A stretch of 64,000 nucleotides of DNA from Fulvia fulva (GCF_020509005.1 NC_063021.1:1984001-2048000), one strand, 5' to 3'; counted from the first letter of the stretch, positions 11,052 through 23,794 are shown. The notes: a model not told the origin generated them from the sequence alone. A program made the numbers and translations.

Positions 11052-12669
11052 GTTGATGTCGCGTGTGGTGTGTGTGGGATGTCTCGATGCGGTCGCTGAG
11101 TCGATACAATCTAGATACCGGTGTTGAGGTGGGGTTTGGTGTTGCGGCGGTGGTCGAGAGAGGTGTGTGTTGTTGGTGACGACGTTGGGAGCGGAGTTTT
11201 GAAGTTTGAAAACAGTCTCGTTGCCCGCCTTCGGCTCCTCCCGCAAGCTGTCGCTACCTGACGACAGAATCTTCCACCTTGCCACCACACGTTTTGGCGC
11301 CTTCATTCACCACATTTACTTTTCGTTCATCACAATGTTAGCGAACGGCTTACGACCACGTGGAGAGTGCGCTGTTGATGCTTCCGTGCTACTTGCCCAT
11401 GTCCACGGCTGCCTATGGCCGTGCTGGCTCTGCGACACTGGCACCGAAGGTGCTTATCGTTGGTCACACATTCCTATAGGACCTCTTCTATGGCGCGATT
11501 GCAGCACTGTTGCTGCCTGTAAAGCGAATATGGCTTACCCGTGTCGGATACCCACGCGAGCCTAGGTGAACTGACCTTGACAAGGCAATTCCGATTCTTC
11601 TTCCCTCTGATCCAGCGATGCGTTACATCGTGTCACTACTTCCGTACGCCTCCCTGAACTGAAGAGCAGAGGGTAGGTATACCGGCACTTGGCACCGCAT
11701 TCAGCTCCGGGACAGCTAACCACTGATTGCTACATGTACTTACGGACAAGTACTAATCGCATAAGCAGCCCATGTCTTCTTCTTGTTGACCCATGTCGTG
11801 TGCTCGTACGGCTGATTCCGTTCTGCGAGCTCCCCCGGCGTCACGGTCCATGATACTGTAACAGCTTCACTTCACTCCAACATGTTTTTAGCATCTGTCA
11901 CTGCAGGCATCTTTGACTGTTCGGCCGAAGCCGACGATAGCGTAGGATGCATGCGCTTACCAAGACTCTGGACTCTGGGACAGCATTGCGGAGATGGTGG
12001 ATCTCTCCCAAGATTGTTTCTCCAGACCTTGAACAACGAGACCATTTCCTGTGTTGCAATCTGTTCTATAGGCATATTGTAGGTAGCACTAGAATGCCAT
12101 CTGCACTGACGAACGAGATGAACGATGAACACGTTTACGCGAACCTGCAGCATCCACCGTCCAGTGGCTGTCGCAGTTGCATGGGTGTGCATTCCGGGGC
12201 AATGTTCCTTCTCTCGCTTCTAGACTTCTCTTCCACCAAACCTTGGCTTCACAGCTGGCGCTTCAGCCATTGCCGTTCGCTCAACCTATGGTCGCCCGCT
12301 GAGACACCACTCCCGACCTGCGAGCTCCCTGACAACACCCTCTCGACCACGCCGGACTCGACCCGACTGTTTATCGCAACTACAAGCGATTCGCGCATCT
12401 GGGCGACGCGAACTATACGAATCTGAAAACACTTGACAGCGAGGACAACACACTGGAATGGGATCGCTGGCTGTCCAGCCCGGCTATTCGTCCGCTTCTG
12501 CGGCCAGTACGTCGGCCAGCGTGAGGTACTTTCCCTAGCACTGGCACTTTCGAATCAGTAGCCATATGCGCGACACGAAACACGTTCGAGCACCGTACCG
12601 AGACCCTTCTCACGGCAGCCAACTCTCGCTTCTGCCGCGAGTTGCTCTCTCCACGCCAGCGCGGCAGTC
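11052..12669. promoter_or_regulatory. shared divergent promoter region between Ran and SLN1-type kinase genes
   Basis: About 1.6 kb without a recognisable gene lies between two divergent starts (11051 on minus, 12670 on plus). The region around 12,200-12,450 is C/T-rich, as is common in fungal 5' leaders. Short open frames upstream of the 12670 ATG exist but carry no family motif. No specific binding site is claimed. Confidence 0.4.
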
Positions 12670-15600
12670 ATGCGAATACCGATTCGCGTGCAGCTTGGAA
12701 GTCTTATACTGCTAGCCGCCCTCATTGGTCTTGCGGTCATATCGATAGCAGTATGGGTCACAGTACAGGACTTTGTGCTCAATCTGCGAGCTTCACGCCT
12801 CAGCCAGGTCGCATCTTTGAAAGCTATGCAATTGGCGTCCGGGCTGGACATGATGCAGACTTCAGTCAGCTTTGTTGCTTCAAGAGTTCTGCTTCAGCGT
12901 GCTCTCGGCCGCTATAACAATGGTAACAACACGGAACAAAATTGGACCAATGCAACGCAGGACACGTTGGCAGCGATTGGAGGAGACCTTTCATCGGGAC
13001 AAGCTCTGCTTCTACAGGCCAGGATACACGGCAGGGACACCACGGGTCCAGCCGGTCTACGACCACTCTTGAGCGCCACCGCGAACAATGCACAAGAGAT
13101 TGAGCTACCCTATACATTCGCAAACGGGTCGCGAGCAACACTCGGTAGTAGTCCTGACGGGCTTGGCTATCCTCCTTGGCTGTATCCAAACTTCACATAT
13201 TCGACCGGCCCATCGATGAACGGGGTCGTTTCCTCACGAGCTACTTATGACGGCGCAACAATACAGGCAGGGACCGACAGGTCAAGTCTGCTTCTAGGAC
13301 CGTGGGTCATTAATGACTCCTTATCCTTGGTCTCGATCACGGTTCCGATCGTTAATAACACGGGTCAGGACGAGACTCTAGGATGGTTGACATGTATCTT
13401 GAATGGTAGTCTTATCTCATCTGTCATGGACGACCGAGAAGGCCTGGGCGATACTGGAGACACGATCATCCTTGGGCCAGCGACCAGCTCCAACTTTTCC
13501 CCCGTGCCTGCAGCGAACAACAGTGATGGCAAGCCTGAATTCGAAGTGCGATATGTTCTACCGCTTAGTAAGAATTACAGGAAAAGACATCCTGACCATG
13601 TCCGAGGAACCGCCAATCCCCCGTTCAATGCTTCGAGATCCCGTACAATCTACAAAGCTGTCGAGCGAGGGTACCAGAACCCCATGAATGCTTCAGGGTC
13701 AAGTATCAGAGCCCAGACGGAGGCAAAGCATCCTGTCAGCATTGGATTTGCCAAGATGAACAGCCCTCTGGTTGACTGGACACTCCTGGTCGAGCAGTCA
13801 CGCAAAGAAGTTTGGCGACCCATCAGCAAACTCAGGAATGTCATAATCGCCTGTGTTTTCGCCACAGCCGCGCTAATGGCCGTCATTGCATACCCATTGG
13901 CACATTTCGCAGCATTGCCAATCGTAAGGCTAAGAGAGGCTACTCAGAGGTCTATGGACCCTCCTCGTAGCAGGCTTGGCGTCAGTCAATCCAGCTCCGA
14001 ATCGCTTCGCTCTAGAGGAGGACATGACGGTGATGGGCAAGACAACCAAGCACATGGCGACCACACTGGAGAAGCGAGAAAGGAAGGCTTTTCCAATCCC
14101 GTGTCAAAGTGGAAGCGGAAGCGGCAAGAAGCTGCTGATGCTAAGCGTGATGAGCGCAAGAAGCGTGTCTTTCGCATACCAGGCAAGGTGAAGGAACGAA
14201 GATCTTGCCTCCACGATGAATTGTCCGATTTAACAACGACTTTCAACGCGATGTCGGACGAGCTCATGATGCAGTACTCGAGGCTCGAGGAACGTGTCCA
14301 GCAAAGGACAGCAGAGCTGGAGTTCAGCAAAAAGGCGGCCGAAGCTGCGAACGAGAGCAAGACTCTGTTCATTGCCAACATTAGCCACGAGTTGAAGACC
14401 CCACTCAACGGTATCTTGGGTATGTGCGCCGTCTGCCTGCAGGAGGACGACCCCACTCGGCTCAAGCGTTCACTAGGGATCATTTACAAGTCTGGTGATC
14501 TTCTGCTCAATTTACTTACAGACTTGTTGACATTCAGCAAGAATCAAGTCGGGCAGTCGCTGAGCTTAGATGAGAAAGAGTTCAGGCTGCGAGATGTCAG
14601 CTCTCAGACCCTGGCTATATTTGAGAAGCAAGCAAAGGAGGGACAGATCGATCTTCGGGTCAAGCTTGAAGGCGTTGACGGTGGCGAACTTGGCCCTGGA
14701 ACTACAGGTCGTTTGCGCGAAATGATTCTTTGGGGAGATGTTCACCGCATCTTGCAGGTCGTCATTAACCTCGTTTCTAACTCACTGAAGTTCACGCCAA
14801 CTGGAGGCTCCGTGGTACTCACTATCCGATGCCTTCCTGAACTGCCGGATTTCGGGACTCGCGCCAGCCGCACGTCGTCCTTGAACTCCAAAGGAGCTCG
14901 ACCAACCACCTCTTTCTCCGATTATCAAAACTCGAACCTGTCGGTGCTAAGATTGAGCACTGCCAATGCTATCAATGCAAGAGACAAGCCGCATGCGATG
15001 AGCCGCGTGAGCACAACCGAGCGTCGTTCCTCGCCACCGAACGCCAAGTATGTGTTCTTCGAATTCGAAGTACAGGACACTGGGCCTGGAATACCTGAGA
15101 GCCAACAAGACAGGATCTTTGAGCCGTTTGTAAGTTCATTGAGTACATACAGCTGTGGCTAAGCTCGCATTGTCTCAAAGCTGCTTGGTTGTCTTGCACA
15201 TACAACGATGCGCACCACAGCAGGACCCTATTGGGTCGTGCTCGGGGAGACTGTTGGCTCGGCTGCAACTGCATAACTCTAAGTCTTCTCCGCTATACAA
15301 CGTACTAACTCCCTACATTTTTAGGTGCAAGGAGATCTCGGACTCAGTAAGAAATTCGGCGGCACTGGTCTTGGTCTGAGTATATGCTCGCAGCTAGCGA
15401 GCTTAATGCGCGGTCAGATATCAGTGCGCAGTTCTGTAGGGCTTGGGAGTACTTTTACTCTAAAAATACCCCTGCGGTATACGCAATCTCGCGCGGAAAG
15501 TTTCAACACACTGGCTGGTGATCGTGGAGGGGAGACTACTAGCCGCAGCTCCTCAGTCGACGGTAGCGAGTTCCATGGCCCCGTAGAATATGCAGAAAGC

Positions 15601-16394
15601 ATGACTCCGCCACCGCCAGAGGGCCAAACGCCTGGAAAGCCGCGATCGCTAGGTCAGGATTCGAAACCACGTTTGGTCGGCTTGTCGCAGCCTTTCTTTG
15701 CTACAGACCAACCTATGGAGTCGCCTGGATCGCAAACAGGCGCGATGAAACAGATTGCCGCTGAAGCCACTCGAGGTGGCAGGATCCGTGTGCTTGTTGC
15801 TGAAGACAACAAGATCAATCAGGAGGTAGTCCTGCGGATGCTCAAGCTGGAGGACGTATACGATGTCACCGTGGCAAAGGACGGCCAAGAAGCGCTCGAT
15901 ATCGTGAAGGATTCAATGCGCGGCGGTAGCCCCCCGTTCAACCTGATCTTCATGGATGTTCAAATGCCCAATGTTGATGGGATCCAGAGCACGAAGCTCA
16001 TTCGCGAGATCGGATACCAGGCGCCAATAGTGGCACTGACTGCCTTCGCGGAGGAGAGTAACATCAAAGACTGTTTGGACTCGGGAATGAATTACTTTCT
16101 GTAAGTGAACCGCCTGCGCCTAGTTGGTTCTTTGCTGATCATAATAGCTCGAAACCTATCCGAAGACCACAGTTGAAGAAGGTGCTGAAGGAGTATTGTG
16201 CTCCCATACCGGAGGAACCCGAAGTGGAAGAGCGAAGAGGCAGTGCGGCCAGCACCACAGTAGTCGTTGTCAACGGCGGTCCAACCGCTGCTACCCTTCC
16301 TGAGATCATGCCCGCCACCTTGGTCCCAAGCAACGATACAGGCCCACCAACGAGGCCCGACATTCGACCCGTGTCGCCCAGAGACACTTCATGA
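12670..16394 (+). CDS. SLN1: SLN1-type (group VI) hybrid histidine kinase, osmosensor
   Basis: Plasma-membrane phosphorelay sensor expected to feed Ypd1-Ssk1 and the HOG pathway. Exons: 12670-15129, 15325-16100 and 16148-16394, introns 195 and 47 nt; 1160 residues. The N-terminus MRIPIRVQLGSLILLAALIG is typical of fungal Sln1. TM1 is about 10-32; a large, N-glycosylation-rich extracellular sensor (about 33-390) follows; TM2 is about 391-413; then a charged linker and coiled coil to about 560. The HisKA H-box is ANISHELKTPLNGILG, with phospho-His at 573. The HATPase N-box VVINLVSNSLKF lies near 697, G1 DTGPGIPE near 802, and G2 GGTGLGLSI near 832, just after the first splice junction. The receiver (about 970-1095) has AEDNKINQ, phospho-Asp in FMDVQMP at 1031, and the SKP loop formed across intron 2. 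The tail is disordered and Pro-rich. Confidence 0.94.
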
Positions 16395-16692
16395 TAATAC
16401 GGCAGCTTTCACAGCTTGAGAATTGGTTATTGCTTTGATGTTCTGGCGTTTGAGAGATTTTGACTCGGAGCCAGGATGCACCGACGGCTACGGAAGAGCT
16501 CCAACGTCGCGCGCATGGCAAAAGTGTTTGGGCAAGGACTTGTGGTGCACGGTTGAACCCCCTCAAGAACGAGGTTGGAAAGAATTGACGCAGGCGCTTT
16601 GTGGGAAGACAGTAGATGGCCCTAATACGAATCGACAGTGTAGATACAGATTTACGACGCAGGTCTACGACGGTGTCGCTCCATTGCCACAG

Positions 16693-17358
16693 TCACAACA
16701 TCGAAGTGACGGTATGCAGCGCTGGACTTTGGTACTGATCTCGAAGCATCCCGACTTCCTGCATCAGCCTCTCCGCCTCGGCACCAATGCCAATGATTTG
16801 TGCGTCTAGCTGCGAGAGCACTGCGTCTGTCGCTGCCAATACCTCCCTGGATGCCCCTAGGGAGCCAGTACTGGCACGCCACCGAATCTGCTGTATTGCC
16901 GCTTGCTGCAGATCCTGGACGTAGCCGTGTAGCTTTGCAACGAAGGCTTCGCCCGCCGAGAGCACCCTTGCGGGGCTGCTATCCAGAAGGATATCGTGGT
17001 AGGCGTTCTTGAGGTCGGTTTGATGTGCTGGACCAAAGAGATGGTTGTGATATTGGTAGAAGTCATTCAAGGAGTGTCGAAACGTCTCGATGCATGCAGC
17101 ATCTGAATCTACCATTTCCATGTCGACATCGGAGATGGTTACATTCTGCTTTTGTGGAGACTTTGCTGGTGTTATAGTCTGTAGTTGTGTCCGAGAGTGG
17201 TCGATGTGATACTGCCCACGGGTCATCGGATTTGTGGACAGTGCGCTGTCATGTGCGAATTCGCCGACGCTGGAGAACGTGGCTGCTCTCTTTGCATCGG
17301 CTCTGCCGAGCGTATGATTCTTCCCGAACACGTCAGCTTTGCGTTTATCGCCTGCCAT
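16693..17358 (-). CDS. hypothetical protein with C-terminal helical region
   Basis: Unrecognised protein of about 221 residues from the ATG at 17358 (MAGDKRKADVFGKNHTLGR). The frame is open upstream to 17574, but that part is Cys-rich and unlike coding sequence. The N-terminal third is basic and Ser/Thr-rich and contains TPAKSPQKQ, resembling Pro-directed kinase sites. The rest (about 95-215) looks helical, with heptad-like leucines: HSLNDFYQYHNHLF, then a long segment LDAQIIGIGAEAERLMQEVG suggesting a coiled coil. No catalytic or membrane motif is visible. It converges on the SLN1-type gene, 298 bp between stops. Real gene status is likely but unproven. Confidence 0.5.
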   Translation of the reverse strand: MAGDKRKADVFGKNHTLGRADAKRAATFSSVGEFAHDSALSTNPMTRGQYHIDHSRTQLQTITPAKSPQKQNVTISDVDMEMVDSDAACIETFRHSLNDFYQYHNHLFGPAHQTDLKNAYHDILLDSSPARVLSAGEAFVAKLHGYVQDLQQAAIQQIRWRASTGSLGASREVLAATDAVLSQLDAQIIGIGAEAERLMQEVGMLRDQYQSPALHTVTSML

Positions 17359-17601
17359 GTTGCACAATGACATTTTCAAACGCGAAGAAGCGATCATTGT
17401 TGTTTCGGGATGGAGGTGGCATTCTGGTACACAATCACGCCATAGGCCGAGACCGCAGTCGGTAGTACCCTGGTACCTACACTCGTGCTCGAGACTCAGG
17501 ATGAACCCGACATGGTCGTTGATAGTTGATGAATCACTCCGAAGACATTGTTTTAAACAGCTAGAATGCTTCATTGTCTGCTGTCAACTCGTATTATGCT
17601 C

Positions 17602-17705
17602 GGTCATCAAACGTGCCACTTCGTTGCAATCATGTCCCGCCTAAGTAATATAAGGTCATCAAACGTGCCACTTCGTTGCAATCATGTCCCGCCTAAGTAA
17701 TATAA
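17602..17705. repeat. perfect tandem duplication, 2 x 52 bp
   Basis: A 52-base unit beginning ggtcatcaaacgtgcc and ending taagtaatataa occurs twice head to tail (17602-17653 and 17654-17705) with no difference between copies. It lies between the upstream side of the hypothetical gene (16693-17358) and the stop of glycerate kinase. Exact identity implies a very recent duplication (or an assembly artefact). Confidence 0.9.
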
Positions 17706-17736
17706 GGGCGTCACATATCTCAAGCTGATCTTACGA

Positions 17737-19128
17737 TTAGTAGTTGAAAGTCCTGGTCCTCCTCACAAGGACTCTCACTTCAGGCTCCTTCGCTTTAGCA
17801 CCCTCCCAGAACCTAGGCATCATGGTCTTCTTCAACTGCCACCCAACCATCACCATCCTCATGGCACTGTCGGCGGCATCAGTAAGCAGCCTCTCAGCCT
17901 GTGCAATCGCCATCTGCAAAGTGACAGGACCCTGTAAGATCGAAGCATAAGCATCGATACCTGCCTCATAATTCTTCTCTGCTCCGACTCCTACCGTGCC
18001 CGCTAGAGCGATGACGGGGATGTTCTGCAACTTCGCGATCCGAGCGACTTCTGATGGTATTTTGCCACGAGGAGTCTGCTCGTCGATGCCGCCTTCAGCC
18101 GTGATGACGAGGTCGGAGGACGCGACGAGGGTGGTAATGTTGAGGAACTTAGTGATGATGTCGAAACGTGGATGGAGAGTTGCGCCAATGAGAAGAAGTC
18201 CGGCTCCCATGCCACCACTGGCACCACTGCCTGGGGCGAGCGAGATGTCGTGACCCAGGTGCTTGGAAGTGACTAATGCGACGCCGTCCATAGCTGACGA
18301 AAGAAGCTCGACTTCCTTCGGCGTTGCGCCTTTCTGTGGTCCGAAGACGCGAGCTACGCCTTTCTCTCCACAGAGAACATTGTGCCAGTTGCAGGCGACA
18401 TCAATGTTGACCTCCTTGAGACGAGGGTGAAGGTCTGTCACGTCGACAGTGGTCAGGTCTGCCAGTGAAGCACCTCCTCGAGCTTGGGGAATTTCTTCGC
18501 CTTTGCTATCGAAGAAGCGAGCGCCGAGCGCCTGAGCCATGCCGACTCCACCGTCGCAAGTACCAGAGTCACCACAGCCGAGCAGAATATGGTCAGCGCC
18601 ATCGTCGAGAGCAGCTTTGAGCAACTGGCCTACGCCAAATGTCGTCGTGTAGAGCGGGTTGCGCTGGTCCCTTGGGACAAGACTAAGACCTGCTGCTGCT
18701 GCCATCTCAACCACAGCTGTCTTAGTCGCTTTGCCACCGAGGAAGCCAAAGTGGGAAGGGACCATTTCATGGACGGGACCCATGACTTCGAGGTGCTGCA
18801 GCTCTCCACGTGTCGTGGCTACGAGCGCTTTAGTAAACCCTTCACCACCATCAACCATGGGTGCCTTGATGACTTTAACCCTGTTAGCTGCGGTCCATCG
18901 TCAGATGTGTTTGGCTGTTGTCATTGCTGGCGCCAGACATTGTACTCATCACTCACCTAAAGCTTGGGGAACTGCCCGAAGGATCCCTGCCTCAATGCAG
19001 TCCGCAACTTCGCCAGGCTGGAGGCTCTCCTTGAAGCCAGAAGGGCAGATCAGCACACGTGGGACCTGTAGTGCCTGGTTGACACATTTGAGGCTGAGAC
19101 GATCAGCTGGGGTGATTGAGATACCCAT
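17737..19128 (-). CDS. Glycerate kinase (GarK/GlxK-type)
   Basis: Phosphorylates D-glycerate using ATP, feeding glycerate from serine, glyoxylate or tartrate breakdown into glycolysis. Exon 1 (19128-18957) begins MGISITPADRLSLKCVNQAL and contains LICPSGFKESLQPGEVADCI, matching the family N-terminal signature. A 69-nt GT-AG intron (18956-18888) follows, then exon 2 (18887-17737). The product is 440 residues. Family blocks in exon 2: VKVIKAPMVDGGEGFTKALV, DQRNPLYTTTFGVGQLL, HILLGCGDSGTCDGGVGMAQ, PGSGASGGMGAGLLL and ITAEGGIDEQTPRGKIP. The last two are the nucleotide/substrate-binding glycine loops. It is of the bacterial-like class 2 glycerate kinase fold, unrelated to plant GLYK. No organellar targeting signal is obvious. 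Confidence 0.93.
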
Positions 19129-20958
19129 CCTGAAGGTAGATGAGATAGTATTGGCGTTCGTGTGGTTGGATGTTGGTAGCTGCCACGTAGAGCGAGAGTG
19201 ATGTCTGCAAGCGAGTGTGTATAGTGATTGTGATGATGATTGTATTGATGTCCTGACAGATGGGGAAATTGCTGTCACTTTATGCACGAGATTGATGAAA
19301 TGTTTAGTCTATACTGACCGTCTGCTGTATGCTCGTTGTGCTCGCTCATTACCTGCACAGCCTTAGGTTCACCACAACGCTACCCAGCCAGGAACTAGCT
19401 GACAGCGTGTCTCAAGATAGGGACTGACGAAGACATCATCGGCTGTGCTCGCGTGCTTCATCCTTGGGAACATGCATCAGGTACCGCGAATAGCACTAGT
19501 TCTGACTGGTTAGTAGCAAGTGCATTGACATCATCTGGTGCTAGGTTCCAGAGACTGGTAACTTGACAGTCCCTCGGGACTCGACCATACAACCCTCGGG
19601 GCAGATGGGAAAGAGGGCACACGACAGCTTGTGGTGGCTTATGGGCTGAAAGTCAATGTCTCGAGCGGCTTGTGTCATCAAGAACCTACATTAGAACGAT
19701 TAGCACGTCTTCCAAGAACGGAAGCGAAGTTTGAGAGATGAACTTCACCCAAAGCATGTCAAAGCAGGCATGTCATCTGCGACAAGGCACTGGCTGTGAG
19801 TGCTGGCCGCCGAGCACACAGCGGTGAGCCCGAATTGTGGCGGTCTTGTCGTTGTAAAGTTTCTTGTGCCTTGCGATAACTCTTTGACGGATGGTAAGAA
19901 GAGGCGCAGGTCGGCCTTGGTGGTGAGGTTCTGCGGTATGTCGTCTATCTGGTTCGGGTCCTCGTGGTAGCTCCGACGAAATAGAACGTTCGCTACATGG
20001 GCTTGACTCGTGTTTGACGATATGTTCAGACACCTGCTGTGCGACTCCACGTGTCGAAGATCCGCAGAAGCTAAATTGCTCCCCAAGGGAGATCTTGGTA
20101 CGAATCTTGGACGTCGATATTGGCACTTGGCGGACCTGCCGCTTCGAGCTTGGCTCGCGGCTGTCACTCAGCCACCTACGACCTCGTCACCTCGCTATGG
20201 GCCGCTGAAGACAGCCACCAAAGCACTTCATTCACCGGTAGGTCACACTAATCAAGCCTGCTGAGTGTCTGGGGACGCACAGAGTGAGTAGAAGCACTGT
20301 GTGCATGTTCCTGATCAACCATCTGAGGCCTCCGGGCTCCGGGCTCGGATTTTTTCGCGCGAATGCACCGTTGTAGCTGTTTGTGCAAGGTGGGAGGAGG
20401 TGATGTTGGTGTGTTTGCCCATCGGTATGAATTGCCAACGCAGATCGGATTTGCCACAGCGAGCGCCACGACCGGCAGCACACAGTGGAATTCCATTAAG
20501 ATTGTCTTGCTTCCAAAACGGAGACCAAGACCCGCTCCTGCATCGCCCTGGGCATCAGGCGTCGATCTCATGGCGCCGCGGACTGCTTGGCTCCACGACT
20601 GGATTCTGTAGCCTTCACCTCATTAGGAAGTTCACTCGCTCACGCGACAATGCTCAGGGTGGTTAGGACCATGGTCGCACAAGATCATGGGCGCAGCAAA
20701 CCTGCATTCCGCGCTCTGCTGAAAATGAAACATAGCACACCATGCATACTGCTCCTTCTGCGTCGCGCTATGATGGAAGTGCCGTTATGCAGAGGCACTG
20801 CCTCAGGCGCTATGCAATGGGCTACTATGGCCACGTTGATAGCCGGACAGCCAATATACTTCATAGCGTTGTGTTATATTCTTGGTCATTGACCTCATGC
20901 TGGAGCTTCACGCCAACTTCGTCCTTCGTTAGCTGCATTTCACTCGTTTCAAAGCAGC
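19129..20958. other. long intergenic region, no gene recognised
   Basis: About 1.8 kb between the divergent starts of glycerate kinase (minus) and the MFS transporter (plus); both promoters should be here. The longest open frame, 19745-20167 on minus (140 codons), has no recognisable motif. No repeats or RNA genes seen. A small gene cannot be excluded. Confidence 0.4.
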
Positions 20959-23133
20959 ATGGCTCATGTTCCATACGAGCCAGTGATGGCTCAATTACCC
21001 ATCGTCGAAGAGGAAGAATCTCGCCCTTCGGAGGACTCCCGCTCGAATAGTCTTTGTGGCGAGTATCCAGATGACGACCACGATGGTTATGTACCTGGTG
21101 ATCTGGACTTCGAAGAGTATGTGCCCATTCAGCTGGACGTCACCGAGATGGTTCGAAGGGACACGATAGAGTCCTACATCGGCGACGATTGGGATGAGGA
21201 TGGCGACGACCATTCTTCCTTGTCCTTATTCCACGCCGGATACAGCAGCTACGACAGTGGCTGGGCTCGCGAATATGAGCCAACCATCGTCCCAGTACCA
21301 GCACGAAAACCGTTACCTAAACCAAAGGTTCCAAGCAGAGCGCCGACACTGCTCGTCCCTAACAACGGCGAAGCTCCACAAGACTCCAACCTTGTGACTT
21401 GGGACAAGGATGATCCAGCAAATCCGCATAATTGGCCTTCACACCGCCGCTGGACATCGACTGTGCTCATTGCAATGTTTGCCTTCATTGCGCCGATGGC
21501 CTCGACCATGGTGGCACCGGCGCTGGACACTATCGCAGATGACTATGGGATCGAAAGTCAAATCGAGAAGTTCCTGGTGATGTCCATCTTTCTGCTAGCT
21601 TTTGCGGTTGGCCCTTTCTTATGGGGTATTCCCACCACATACCATCTGGTGGCAATGATCGTGCTAATGTTGTGCAGGTCCATTATCCGAAGTGTTTGGC
21701 CGAATTAGGGTTATGCAAGGCGCCAACCTGATCTTCCTGATCTTCAATACCGCATGTGGCTTTGCAAAAACCAAGCAGCAAATGATGGCCTTTCGATTTC
21801 TCAGTGGGATAGGAGGAAGTGCACCTCAAGCCGTGAGTTGACCTTCTGTGTGGAACGGTGCCATACTGACTCTGGTAGATTGGCGGCGGTATACTGTCAG
21901 ACTGCTTCCGAGCCGGAGAGCGTGGCCTTGCGACTGCCATATACAGCCTCATGCCCTTTCTTTCCCCAGCTACGGCACCGATAATGGGCGGATATCTGAC
22001 GCAGAATGCCAGCTGGCGATGGGTCTTCTGGATAACCAGTATCTTTGATCTCGCAGTGCAGCTGGCTTGCTTTCTGTTGTTACGCGAAACGCACCATCCG
22101 ACGATCCTCAAAAATAAAGCGAAAGCGTTTAGGCGGGCAACTGGGAATCCGAATCTCCACACCAAATGGCAAGGTCCAGATCACTCGATGAGGGAAGATC
22201 TTGATGAAGGCGCTCGTACGGCCATTTATCATGCTTACAACACAGCCCGCCCTCCGAGCCATGGCCCTTTTCCGTGGTTATCAGTACGGTCTCATGTACC
22301 TGGTGTTTGCGACATTTCCAGTAAGTGGCTATTCTACCAGAATTTAGGCGGCATTGCTAACTTTCCAGATGGTGTTCGAGGAAGCATATGACATGGACGT
22401 TGGCCCAGCAAGCTTGAATTACCTGTCTCTTGGCGTCGGCTTCATTGTAGGACTCCAGATATCCGGTCTGATGCAGGACAAGGTGTATACCTACTGCAAA
22501 GAGCACGAAGTTGATCCGTCTTCGCTACGCAACACGTTCCAGGCCTGGAAAGCGTATCGACACGGCGCAGCCAAGACCGACAAAGGTAGCCTCTTGCCCA
22601 TGTCGAACAGCACGCCTCCACCACCCTTTGTAGTGGCTAGAAAGCCTCTGCCAGGACGGAGCCCGACCATCAAGAGCATCAAACGTCGTGGTACTGGGAA
22701 GTCCATGAAAGATCCCACGAAAGGCCTCCCAGAATACCGGTTGCCACTGGTACTACCGTTTTCGTTGCTGATACCTATTGGCATCTTCATATACGGATGG
22801 ACCGCACATTACAAGGTCCACTGGGTAGCTCCTAATATCGGAGCTGCAATCTTGGCCATGGGTCTGATTGTGTGCTTCAACTGTGCCCAAGGGTATGTGG
22901 TAGACACTTATACAACGTATGCTGCAAGTGCGACAGGAGCAGCAGCATTTGTGAGGACCATGTGTGGTTTTTCCTTTCCCTTGTTCGCACCTGCGATGTA
23001 CGACCACTTTGGTATCGGCTGGGGCAATTCGTTGCTCGGCTTCATTGCGTTAAGTCTGGGTATGGTGGCGCCTGTCCTGTTATGGAGGTACGGGATGTGG
23101 TTGAGGAGCAACAGCACTTACTGCACTGATTAA
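20959..23133 (+). CDS. MFS transporter (DHA1-like drug/polyamine antiporter type) with an apparent frameshift
   Basis: Twelve-helix proton-coupled exporter of the fungal DHA1 group. Exons: 20959-21625, 21678-21832, 21879-22320 and 22369-23133; introns 52, 46 and 48 nt, all GT-AG. The cytosolic N-terminus is long and acidic (about 160 residues); the NPHNWP motif precedes TM1. Motif A lies in WGPLSEVFGRIRVMQGANLI across intron 1, and IGGGILSDCFRAGERG follows intron 2. A loop of about 75 extra Pro/Lys-rich residues occurs before PEYRLPLVLPFSLL. In exon 3 the frame that reads MREDL at 22,200 must shift by +1 near 22,201-22,204 to continue as MKALVRPFIML, which is the expected family sequence. No plausible intron explains it. 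The gene is therefore either a recent pseudogene or contains a sequencing error. Confidence 0.8.
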
Positions 23134-23794
23134 GCCGGAGGGCGAGCAGGATGGTATCTGACAAGAGGGTAGCTGCCGGCAACTTCCAGCTGCAGTTCCT
23201 AAGTGCTCATGTACCATAACGCCCCCCTGGGCGTCTGTACATATGATGAAGATACCCCTCGAAATGCTGGTGGTTTTCATTAGTTGCTGATGATTGTCAC
23301 ACGCGGTCAGTGAGGTGTGTGCTGTTGTCTTCGTGTTTAGAAACACGGGTCTAGCGCTTTCTGGAAAGAGGGGCTGATCCTTGAGCCGCCCACGCGACGG
23401 CTGAAAATAGACGAAGCTTCTTCCTTCGACATCCAGCTGAACAACCATGTCACCAATACCATCAACTCACCACAGAAGCTCAGCCTTAGCCTTTGGTCGC
23501 ATTGTCAGCGTCTACCCTGTCGGCTCACTGCATTGCCTCCCGTGACATGGCTCGATGCCGTCAACCGTTGCATCATGGCGCCGGAGGCCGCCTTGGGTCA
23601 GGGCTATCGCGATGAGAGCCGTCAGCGCCTCATCAGACCTGAGAGATTGGCATAGCAGATTGCGCCCTCTCGAGGACGGGATGCGAAGCGTGTGAATATA
23701 TACGTGCGCCACCGTCAGTTGTTTTCCTTTTCATCCCGATTCTTACTTTGTTCGTTACCCTCAGAATCGGTCAAAACTCACACACGAGAACACA
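23134..23794. other. intergenic region upstream of the lipoxygenase gene
   Basis: About 660 bases between the MFS stop and the lipoxygenase start, both on the plus strand. It holds the MFS 3' UTR and the lipoxygenase promoter. No other feature apart from the TATA-like element at 23,695. Confidence 0.45.
23695..23702 (+). promoter_or_regulatory. TATA-like element of the lipoxygenase gene
   Basis: The sequence aatatata lies 93 bases upstream of the lipoxygenase ATG, followed by a C/T-rich stretch (cttttcatcccgattctta) that would make a typical fungal initiator region. Position and composition fit a core promoter; the assignment is inference. Confidence 0.45.

Noticed and set aside
19745..20167. 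140-codon minus-strand frame as a gene
   Set aside because: No domain or signal seen and another frame overlaps it almost completely; left as intergenic with low certainty.
22173..22192. A short intron to explain the MFS frame change
   Set aside because: It would be only about 20 nt with a poor donor (gtccag), far below the 46-52 nt introns of the same gene.
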